Assembly (NCBI GenBank): GCA_005888925.1
Contig: VBCP01000458.1
Coordinates: 1 to 12,556, forward strand
Origin: Betaproteobacteria bacterium
GTDB taxonomy: Bacteria > Pseudomonadota > Gammaproteobacteria > Burkholderiales > SG8-39
Direction of reading: 5' to 3'
DNA length: 12,556 nt
Both the position numbers and the translations under genes were made by a program. The notes under the pieces are model-generated. The model was not told the DNA's origin, did no database searches, and saw nothing but the letters and a program-made list of their open reading frames with translations. This document shows, in pieces, positions 6,855-12,556 of the stretch; the stretch's first letter is position 1; the number at the start of each line of letters is the position of its first letter.

Positions 6855-8443
6855 GCGCGTCTCCCGAGGACCTCGAACGCGGCATTGCGCCCCGAAGCGC
6901 CCATCACGCCGCCGCCGGGATGCGTGCCCGAGCCGCACTGGTAGAGACCATGGATCGGCGTGCGGTATCGCGACCAGGCGGGCGCCGGGCGCAGGAAGAA
7001 CATCTGCTGCAGCGTGAGCTCGCCCTGGAAGATGTTGCCTTCGCTCAAGCCGACGATGCGCTCGATGTCGGCCGGCGTGATCACCTGGCGGTGCAGGATC
7101 GCGCCCTTCAGGTTCGGGGCGTATTCGGACAGCGTATCGATCACCGTGTCGCCGAGCTGCTCGCGGCGTGCGTCGCTCCAGCCGCCGTTCAGGTGATACG
7201 GCGCGTATTGCACGAAGATCGACATCACGTGCTTGCCCGGCGGCGCCATCGACGGATCGAGCATCGAAGGAATGATGATGTCCATGTACGGCCGGCGCGA
7301 GATCTCGCCGTATTTGGCGTCGTCGTAAGCGCGCTCGAGGTAGTCGACGCTCGGACTGATGGAGATCGCGCCGCGATAAATGGGATTGAGATGCGGCGGC
7401 CCGTTCTGCGGGATGCAGGTGAAGCGCGGCAGCTCGCCGAGGGCGAGGTTCACCTTGGCCGAGGCGCCGCGGAACTTGTAGCGCCGGATCGAGCCGACGA
7501 AGTCCTCGGGCAGATGCTCTTCGCCGACCAGGCCGAGGAAGGTGCGGCGCGGATCCGCGCCGGACACCACGCAGGCGGCGTGGAGTTCTTCGCCGCCCTC
7601 CAGCACGACACCCCTCGCTCGGCCACCGGAGACCAGCACCTTGGAAACCGGCGCCTGCGTGCGGATCTCGGCGCCATGCGCCTGCGCCGCGGCGGCAATC
7701 GCCGCGCTCACCGAGCCGTTGCCGCCTTTCGCAAAGCCCCACGCGCGAAACACGCCGTCGAGCTCGCCCATGTAGTGGTGCAGGAGCACGTACGCCGTGC
7801 CCGGCGAGCGCGGGCCGAGCAAGGTGCCGATGATGCCGCTCGCCGACTTGGTGCCTTTCAGCGCCTCGCTTTCGAACCATTCGTCCAGGTAATCGGCGGC
7901 GCTCATCGTGAGCAGCTTCCAGAGAGCGTGCAGATCCTTTTCCGCCAGGCCGCGGAAATAGCGGCCGAGGCGCAGGAGATCGAGGAGCTCGCGCGGATCG
8001 AGCGACGCCGGATCCGGCGGCGCGGTCGAGAGCAGCGGCTTCACTGCGCGCGCCATGCGATGCAGCAGCAGGCCGAACTCGTCGTAGGCCTCGGCGTCGC
8101 GCCGCGAGTGGCGCGCGAGCTCGCGGCGGTTCTGGTCGTGGTCCGCCCACTGCGCGAGGTAGTCGTTATTCGCGAGCGGCGTGAGCGTGCTCTCGAGCGG
8201 AAGGATGTGCAGGCCGTGGCGCGCGAGCTCGAGCTCGCGGATGATCTCGGGGCGCAGCAGGCTCACCACGTAGGAAAACACCGAGAAGCGGAAGCCGGGG
8301 AACACCTCCTCGCTCATCGCGGCGCCGCCGACGCGCTCGCGCCGCTCGAGCACCAGCACCTTGCGCCCGGCGCGCGCGAGATAGGCGGCACAGGCCAGCC
8401 CGTTGTGCCCGCCGCCGACAATGATGACGTCGTAGGCTGTCAT
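6851..8443 (-). CDS. Phytoene-dehydrogenase-like FAD-dependent oxidoreductase (oxA)
   Basis: This is a 530-residue, probably cytoplasmic flavoprotein of the COG1233-type 'phytoene dehydrogenase-related' group. All FAD signatures are intact: DVIIVGGGHNGL (Gly10, Gly12, Gly15), Glu33 after the second strand, RVGGAA near 37-42 and the C-terminal CGSGTHPGGGVMGASG. Members of this superfamily desaturate or oxidise varied substrates (carotenoids, amines, others). No other carotenoid genes are present, so a pigment role is unlikely. The ATG at 8443 overlaps the gcvT-like stop as ATGA; the longer open frame upstream is a shadow of that gene. It is followed by a shortened, degenerate copy (oxB). Placement behind a folate-type transferase suggests it oxidises a substrate whose one-carbon unit is then taken up. 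That is inference only. Confidence 0.92.
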   Translation of the reverse strand: MTAYDVIIVGGGHNGLACAAYLARAGRKVLVLERRERVGGAAMSEEVFPGFRFSVFSYVVSLLRPEIIRELELARHGLHILPLESTLTPLANNDYLAQWADHDQNRRELARHSRRDAEAYDEFGLLLHRMARAVKPLLSTAPPDPASLDPRELLDLLRLGRYFRGLAEKDLHALWKLLTMSAADYLDEWFESEALKGTKSASGIIGTLLGPRSPGTAYVLLHHYMGELDGVFRAWGFAKGGNGSVSAAIAAAAQAHGAEIRTQAPVSKVLVSGGRARGVVLEGGEELHAACVVSGADPRRTFLGLVGEEHLPEDFVGSIRRYKFRGASAKVNLALGELPRFTCIPQNGPPHLNPIYRGAISISPSVDYLERAYDDAKYGEISRRPYMDIIIPSMLDPSMAPPGKHVMSIFVQYAPYHLNGGWSDARREQLGDTVIDTLSEYAPNLKGAILHRQVITPADIERIVGLSEGNIFQGELTLQQMFFLRPAPAWSRYRTPIHGLYQCGSGTHPGGGVMGASGRNAAFEVLGRRA

Positions 8444-9618
8444 GCCTTTTTCCGCGGTGGATCGAAGAACGGCTTCTTCACCACCGTAGCATTGGCGCGC
8501 TTGCGGCGATGCTCGACCGTGATCTCCATTTCCAGCGCTGTGCCGACCGCGGCCGATTGAGAACGCAGATGGGCGAGCGCGATGTACTTCTTCAGGAGCG
8601 GCGACCAGCCGCCGCTCGTCGCATAGCCGGCTTGCTCGCCATCGGCGTAGAGCGGCACGCTCATGCGCCACGCCGCGCTCGGCAGCCGCGTCGCGAGGCC
8701 CACCTCGGCATACAGACGCTCGAGCGAGTTCCATTCCAGCTCGATGCCGACGAACTGCCATTGCGGCCCGCACGCCTTTTCCGCATCCAGTGCCTCGCGG
8801 CCGATGAAGCGCTCCTTGCCGAGATTCACGGTCCAGGCGAGATCCAGCTCGAACGGTGAGGAAAGCTGGCTCGCGATCAGCGCCTTGCGCGCGGGGACAT
8901 AATCGACTTCGATCAGCATCAGTCCCGCTTCGATGCGCGCGATGTCGAGCGCGAGCATGCCCGCGGGCATGATGCCGTACGCGCGGCCGGCGTCCATCAG
9001 CGCGTCCCAAAGCGGCACCGCTTGGACGCGGTCAGCCCAGATCTCAAAACCCAGGTCGCCGGTATATCCGGTGCGCGAAATTTGCACCGGGATGCCGCGC
9101 AGGCTGGCGCTCGACATGCGGAAGTATTTGAGCGGCGGCGCGCCGAGCGACTGCAGGATGGACCAGGCAGCGGGACCCTGCAGCGAGAGGGCGGCGATGC
9201 TTTCCGAAACGTCGGCGATGTCCACCGCCAGCCCGGCCGCGTTGTCCTGCAGCCATCGCAGATTGGGCTCCGCCGAGGTCATGCGGAAGAGGTTCTCGTC
9301 CAGGCGGGCGACGGTGCCGTCGTCGATCACCTTGCCGGCGTGATCGCACCAGGGGGTATAGAGCACCTGGCCGACCTCTGCCTTGAGAACGTTGCGCGTG
9401 ACGATCAGGTCGAGCAGCCGCGCGGCGTCGCGGCCGCGCACGAGATATTTGTAAAGCGGCGAGACGTCGAACAGCGCGGCCGCCGTCCGGATGACGTGGT
9501 ATTCGCGCTCGTGGGTAAGCTCGTAGGAGCTCGCGACGATGTGCCCCGCCCAGCGGCGCCAGGCATGGCTCGCGCAGAGCGCCGCCGTGCGCTCGTGGAA
9601 CGGCGTGGTCTTCAGCAT
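8440..9618 (-). CDS. GcvT/DmdA-type aminomethyltransferase-family protein
   Basis: This is a 392-residue protein of the glycine-cleavage T-protein fold, which also includes DMSP demethylase DmdA and the C-terminal halves of dimethylglycine and sarcosine dehydrogenases. These proteins move a one-carbon group onto tetrahydrofolate. Visible marks: RTAAALFDVSPL (44-55), GKVIDDGTV with Asp99/Asp100 at the T-protein aspartate position, SRTGYTGDLGFEIW (181-194, Asp188 where T-protein has the folate-contacting Glu), ALDIARIEAGL (223-233) and FIGREAL (271-277). No gcvH or gcvP is present, so it is not the housekeeping T protein. The ATG at 9618 shares one base with the ugpC stop (TGATG), which fixes the start. 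The gene ends in ATGA with oxA. It is probably a demethylase or C1 transferase acting on what the transporter imports or oxA oxidises; the substrate is unknown. Confidence 0.9.
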   Translation of the reverse strand: MLKTTPFHERTAALCASHAWRRWAGHIVASSYELTHEREYHVIRTAAALFDVSPLYKYLVRGRDAARLLDLIVTRNVLKAEVGQVLYTPWCDHAGKVIDDGTVARLDENLFRMTSAEPNLRWLQDNAAGLAVDIADVSESIAALSLQGPAAWSILQSLGAPPLKYFRMSSASLRGIPVQISRTGYTGDLGFEIWADRVQAVPLWDALMDAGRAYGIMPAGMLALDIARIEAGLMLIEVDYVPARKALIASQLSSPFELDLAWTVNLGKERFIGREALDAEKACGPQWQFVGIELEWNSLERLYAEVGLATRLPSAAWRMSVPLYADGEQAGYATSGGWSPLLKKYIALAHLRSQSAAVGTALEMEITVEHRRKRANATVVKKPFFDPPRKKA

Positions 9619-10616
9619 CAGTCGATGCGGGCGCCGCTCTGCGCGTCGAAGTAATGCGCGTCGGCCGGGCGATAGCGCAACGGCAGGCGGCCGGTGCGCG
9701 CCGGCGCCGAGGCGTGCATGCGGGCCGCGATGCGCACGCCCTGCTCGAGATGACCGTAGACCAGCGTGTCCGCGCCGAGCGGCTCGATCAGATCGATCTC
9801 GGGCATGAGCAGCGCCACGGCCTCGGCGCACGGCTCGAGATGCTCGGGCCGAACGCCGAACAGGACTTTGCGCCCGTCGCGTTCCTGCGGAATCAGGTTC
9901 ATCGGCGGCGAGCCGATGAAGCTCGCGACGAAGGTGGTCGCGGGACGCGCATAGACCTCAAGCGGAGCGCCGATCTGCTCGGCGCGGCCGGCATTCATGA
10001 CGATCATGCGGTGCGCCAGGGTCATCGCTTCCACCTGATCATGAGTCACGTAGAGGCTGGTAGTTCCCAGGCGCCGGTGCAAGGCTTGCAGCTCGGCGCG
10101 CATCTGCACCCTGAGCTTGGCGTCGAGATTGGACAGCGGCTCATCGAACAGGAACACCGCGGGCTCGCGCACGATCGCCCGGCCCATCGCCACCCGTTGC
10201 CGCTGGCCGCCCGAGAGCTGCCGGGGCTTGCGTTCAAGGTATGCCTTGAGCTCGAGGATGGCCGCCGCCTTCTGCACCCGCGAGTCGATCTCCTGGCGGG
10301 AGAAACCCTTGATGCGCAAACCGTAGGACATGTTCTCGTACACCGACATGTGCGGGTAGAGCGCATAGTTCTGGAACACCATCGCGATGTCGCGATCCTT
10401 CGGCTCTAGATCGTTGACGACGCGACTGCCGATGCGGATCTCGCCAGAAGTAATCTGCTCCAGCCCGGCGACCATGCGCAGCAGCGTCGACTTGCCGCAG
10501 CCGGAGGGACCGACGATCACAACGAACTCGCCATCCGCCACATCCGTGGTGACGCCGTGGATCACCTCGAGGCCGCCGTAGTTTTTTCTGACGTCGCGGA
10601 AGGCGAGCTCGGCCAT
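9618..10616 (-). CDS. ugpC: ABC transporter ATP-binding protein, UgpC/MalK type
   Basis: This is the 332-residue ATPase that powers the UgpAE permease from the cytoplasmic face. The catalytic set is complete: Walker A GPSGCGKST (36-44), Q-loop Gln82 in VFQNYALYPHM, signature LSGGQRQR (134-141), Walker B VFLFDEP (154-160), D-loop SNLDAKLR and switch His192. A MalK-like regulatory tail follows (GSPPMNLI, FGVRPEHL). At 332 residues it is shorter than the roughly 355-residue family norm. About 20 residues seem to be missing from the first part of the TOBE region, between MNLIPQERD and GRKVLFGVRPEHL. The start at 10616 overlaps the ugpE stop by one base (TAATG); the longer frame upstream is a shadow of ugpE. 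The E. coli order ugpBAEC is kept, but ugpQ is replaced by the gcvT-like gene. Confidence 0.95.
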   Translation of the reverse strand: MAELAFRDVRKNYGGLEVIHGVTTDVADGEFVVIVGPSGCGKSTLLRMVAGLEQITSGEIRIGSRVVNDLEPKDRDIAMVFQNYALYPHMSVYENMSYGLRIKGFSRQEIDSRVQKAAAILELKAYLERKPRQLSGGQRQRVAMGRAIVREPAVFLFDEPLSNLDAKLRVQMRAELQALHRRLGTTSLYVTHDQVEAMTLAHRMIVMNAGRAEQIGAPLEVYARPATTFVASFIGSPPMNLIPQERDGRKVLFGVRPEHLEPCAEAVALLMPEIDLIEPLGADTLVYGHLEQGVRIAARMHASAPARTGRLPLRYRPADAHYFDAQSGARID

Positions 10617-11464
10617 TACTTTTCCGTCTCCACCAGCCCCTTGACGAACCACTTCTGCATCAGCACGACCACCACCGCCGGCGGCAGCATCGCCAGAATC
10701 GCCGTCGCCATGATCAGGTTCCACTCATTGGCGGCGTCGCTGCCGACGATCATGCGCTTGATGCCGATCACCGCGGTGTACATGGACTCGTCGGTGGTGA
10801 TGAGCAGCGGCCAGAGATACTGGTTCCAGCCGTAGATGAACTGGATCACGAAGAGCGCTGCCATGGTGGTCTTGGAGAGTGGCAGCAGCACATCCCAGAA
10901 GAACCGCATCGGGCCCGCACCGTCGACGCGCGCCGCCTCCGCGAGCTCGTCGGGCACCGTCATGAAGAACTGCCGGAACAGGAACGTCGCCGTAGCCGAC
11001 GCGATCAGCGGCACGGTGAGGCCGGCATAGGTGTTGAGCATGCCCAAGTCGGCGATCACCTTGAAGGTCGGGATGATGCGCACCTCGACCGGCAGCATCA
11101 GGGTGACGAAGATCATCCAGAAGATGAAGCCGCGCAGCGGGAAGCGGAAATAGACCAGCGCGAAAGCGGAGATTACGGAGATGGTGATCTTGCCGAGCGG
11201 GATGACGAGCGCCATCACCATGCTGTTGACCAGCATCGAGGACACGGCCGCCCTCGAGCCCGTCGTGGTGCCGGCGCCGAGCACCTGCGAGTAGTTCTGC
11301 ACCAGCTGATCGCCCGGCGTCAGAGGCATCGGCACCTGCATGATCTGCTCGAGCGTGAGCGTCGAGGCGACGAACGTCACGTAAAGCGGGAACGCCACCG
11401 CGAGGACGCCGGCGATCAGCACCGCATGCGAGAAGAAGGTGAGCCAGGGCCGGTTTTCGACCAC
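10616..11464 (-). CDS. ugpE: Glycerol-3-phosphate-type ABC transporter permease UgpE
   Basis: This inner-membrane permease subunit has 282 residues, matching E. coli UgpE (281) almost end to end. It starts MVENRPWLTFFSH against MIENRPWLTIFSH in E. coli, as remembered. About six hydrophobic segments are visible. The EAA loop that docks the ATPase is EAARVDGAG...LLPLS (176-197). TLMLPVEVRI and FIYGWNQYLWPLL are strongly conserved UgpE stretches. The start codon is GTG at 11464, whose G is also the last base of the ugpA TAG (TAGTG). A much longer open frame upstream overlaps ugpA and is not real. UgpE pairs with UgpA to form the channel for sn-glycerol-3-phosphate or glycerophosphodiesters. The actual substrate in this organism could differ, given the downstream genes. 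Confidence 0.96.
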   Translation of the reverse strand: MVENRPWLTFFSHAVLIAGVLAVAFPLYVTFVASTLTLEQIMQVPMPLTPGDQLVQNYSQVLGAGTTTGSRAAVSSMLVNSMVMALVIPLGKITISVISAFALVYFRFPLRGFIFWMIFVTLMLPVEVRIIPTFKVIADLGMLNTYAGLTVPLIASATATFLFRQFFMTVPDELAEAARVDGAGPMRFFWDVLLPLSKTTMAALFVIQFIYGWNQYLWPLLITTDESMYTAVIGIKRMIVGSDAANEWNLIMATAILAMLPPAVVVVLMQKWFVKGLVETEK

Positions 11465-12345
11465 TAATACTGGACCTTGCGCTCGATGAAGCGGAACTGC
11501 AGCACCGTCAGCGTGATGACGATGAACATCAGGATCACGGACTGCGCGGACGAGCCACCAAGGTCGGCCGCCTTCACGCCGTCGTGGTACACCTTGTAGA
11601 CTAGGATCTGCGTCGCCTGTGCCGGGCCGCCTTGCGTCGTGGCGTCGATCACGCCGAAGGTGTCGAAGAACGCGTAGATCATGTTGATCACCAGCAGGAA
11701 GAAGGTGGTCGGCGAGAGCAGCGGGAAAACGATGGTCCAGAAGCGGCGCGACGGGCTCGCGCCATCGATCGCCGCGGCCTCGATCAGCGATTTCGGTATC
11801 GACTGCAGCCCGGCGAGGAAGAACAGAAAATTGTACGAGATCTGCTTCCACACGGCCGCGATCACCACCAGCGCCATCGCCTGGTCGCTCTGGATGATCC
11901 AGTTCCAGTCGATGCCGAAGCCCTTCAGCACGTAAGTGACGATGCCGATCGACGGCGCGAACAGAAACGCCCACAGCACGCCGGCGATCGCAGGCGCCAC
12001 CGCATACGGCCAGATGAGGAGCGTCTTGTAGGCGAGCGCGCCGCGCAGTACGCGGTCGGCCATCGCCGCGAGCAAGAGCGAAATGGCGATCCCCGAAAAC
12101 GCCACCAGCGCGCTGAAGAGCGCGGTGACCTTGAAGGACTCGAGGTAGTTGCTGTCCCTGAAGAGCGCGCTGAAGTTCGCGAGGCCGACGAACTGCGATT
12201 TCAGGCCGAAGGCGTCCTGCAGCTGGAACGAATACCAAACCGCCTGGGTCGCGGGCCAGAAGAAGAACACGATGGTGATCGCGATCTGCGGCGCCACCAG
12301 CACGTAAGGCAGCCACGCCGACCGGAACAGAACCCGCTTTTCCAC
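11464..12345 (-). CDS. ugpA: Glycerol-3-phosphate-type ABC transporter permease UgpA
   Basis: This is a 293-residue inner-membrane permease, close in length and sequence to E. coli UgpA (295). The start region reads VLFRSAWLPYVLVAPQ, and WKQISYNFLFF and YAFFDTFGVIDA are characteristic. Six transmembrane segments are apparent, near residues 11-31, 74-96, 108-130, 157-178, 207-228 and 266-286. The EAA loop is EAAAIDGAS...VFPLL (189-210). The start is GTG at 12345. An in-frame stop lies two codons upstream, so no longer version is possible, and the match to UgpA begins right there. No strong Shine-Dalgarno is seen in the 13 bases between it and the ugpB stop. It shares one base with the ugpE start. 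Confidence 0.96.
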   Translation of the reverse strand: MEKRVLFRSAWLPYVLVAPQIAITIVFFFWPATQAVWYSFQLQDAFGLKSQFVGLANFSALFRDSNYLESFKVTALFSALVAFSGIAISLLLAAMADRVLRGALAYKTLLIWPYAVAPAIAGVLWAFLFAPSIGIVTYVLKGFGIDWNWIIQSDQAMALVVIAAVWKQISYNFLFFLAGLQSIPKSLIEAAAIDGASPSRRFWTIVFPLLSPTTFFLLVINMIYAFFDTFGVIDATTQGGPAQATQILVYKVYHDGVKAADLGGSSAQSVILMFIVITLTVLQFRFIERKVQY

Positions 12346-12358
12346 GGGCTACTGCGTT

Positions 12359-12556
12359 CTACTTATTCGCCGCTTCGAACTGGCGCAGGATGTCGTTGCC
12401 GCGCTTCACCGCGTCGTCCAGCGCCGGCTTCGCTTCCTTCTTGCCCGAGAACACCGCCTCCAGCTCCTCCTCGATAACGGTGCGTCCTTGTACGAAATTG
12501 CCGAAGCGCAGGCCCTTGGAGTTCTCCGTCGGCGGCTTGTTGGTGAGCTGCTTCAC
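12359..12556 (-). CDS. ugpB: UgpB-type periplasmic binding protein, C-terminal fragment (window edge)
   Basis: Only the last 65 codons and the stop are in the window; the reading frame stays open at the right edge and the start lies beyond it. The segment QLTNKPPTENSKGLRFGN followed by an EEELEAVFSGKK stretch and a final AVKRGNDILRQFE helix matches the C-terminus of UgpB, the periplasmic receptor for sn-glycerol-3-phosphate and glycerophosphocholine. The codon at the edge is GTG (Val), not a start. It is followed 13 nt later by ugpA, in the standard ugpBAE order. Any promoter or Pho-box for the operon would lie upstream of ugpB, outside the window. Family assignment of this fragment is good because of the adjacent ugpAEC. 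Confidence 0.88.
   Translation of the reverse strand: MKQLTNKPPTENSKGLRFGNFVQGRTVIEEELEAVFSGKKEAKPALDDAVKRGNDILRQFEAANK

Noticed and set aside
6855..8150. N-terminal extension of the oxB frame into oxA (open back to 8150)
   Set aside because: The extension is the out-of-frame reading of oxA and shows no protein-like composition; oxB homology begins at the Rossmann segment.
6851..8443. Carotenoid biosynthesis role for the phytoene-dehydrogenase-like genes
   Set aside because: No crtB, crtE or cyclase homologue is nearby, and the genes are coupled to a ugp transporter and a GcvT-family gene.
6920..8560. A 546-codon plus-strand open frame opposite oxA
   Set aside because: Translation is Arg/Ala/His-rich with no domain; the opposite strand encodes an intact flavoprotein with clear motifs.
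8440..9618. Housekeeping gcvT of the glycine cleavage system
   Set aside because: No gcvH or gcvP is present, the pterin-loop Glu is Asp, and the context is a transporter operon.
11465..12316. N-terminal extension of the ugpE frame through ugpA
   Set aside because: UgpE similarity begins exactly at the GTG at 11464; the upstream part is a shadow of ugpA.
1..12556. CRISPR arrays, insertion sequences, tRNA or rRNA genes
   Set aside because: I saw no direct-repeat arrays, transposase frames or RNA gene signatures on reading both strands.

Overview
The window is GC-rich and tightly packed, and no stretch over 300 bases lacks a gene. A Bug/TctC-type binding protein, an IcmF-type fused B12 mutase and a ugp transporter in this setting suggest a betaproteobacterium, probably Burkholderiales. 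That assignment rests on gene content from memory, not on a search.

Layout. On the plus strand, positions 1-678 hold the 3' part of a TctC/Bug solute-binding protein gene. A small lipoprotein gene follows (759-959). Everything else is on the minus strand and reads as one convoy of ten genes from the right edge to position 960. In transcription order: the 3' end of ugpB (12556-12359), ugpA, ugpE, ugpC (short), a GcvT/aminomethyltransferase-family gene, two tandem paralogous phytoene-dehydrogenase-like FAD oxidoreductase genes (here oxA and oxB), a tlpA-like thioredoxin gene, a class II aldolase/adducin gene, and icmF. From ugpA to tlpA every junction is a 1-nt (TAGTG, TAATG, TGATG) or 4-nt (ATGA, CTGA) stop/start overlap. 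This implies one mRNA with coupled translation. Only the last two junctions open up (9 and 31 nt). The 31-nt icmF leader plus the end of the aldolase gene carries a perfect 22-bp palindrome, ACGT-rich in a GC-rich setting. It sits between plausible -35 and -10 elements, so icmF probably also has its own regulated promoter.

How the genes may work together. UgpBAEC-type systems import sn-glycerol-3-phosphate and glycerophosphodiesters. Where other bacteria have the phosphodiesterase gene ugpQ, this operon has a folate-type one-carbon transferase homologue and two FAD oxidoreductases. Import followed by oxidative removal of a one-carbon group is a reasonable but unproven reading. The second oxidoreductase has lost most recognisable FAD-binding glycines and has no ATG, GTG or TTG before its Rossmann segment. 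It may be a non-catalytic partner of the first, started from CTG. IcmF carries the Phe/Gln pair that marks isobutyryl-CoA mutases. It would interconvert isobutyryl-CoA and n-butyryl-CoA, probably as a separate branched-chain acyl-CoA function at the operon's end.

Most worth a second look: the gcvT-oxA-oxB module behind ugpC, the degenerate CTG-started oxB, and the palindrome/promoter (possibly leaderless) of icmF.
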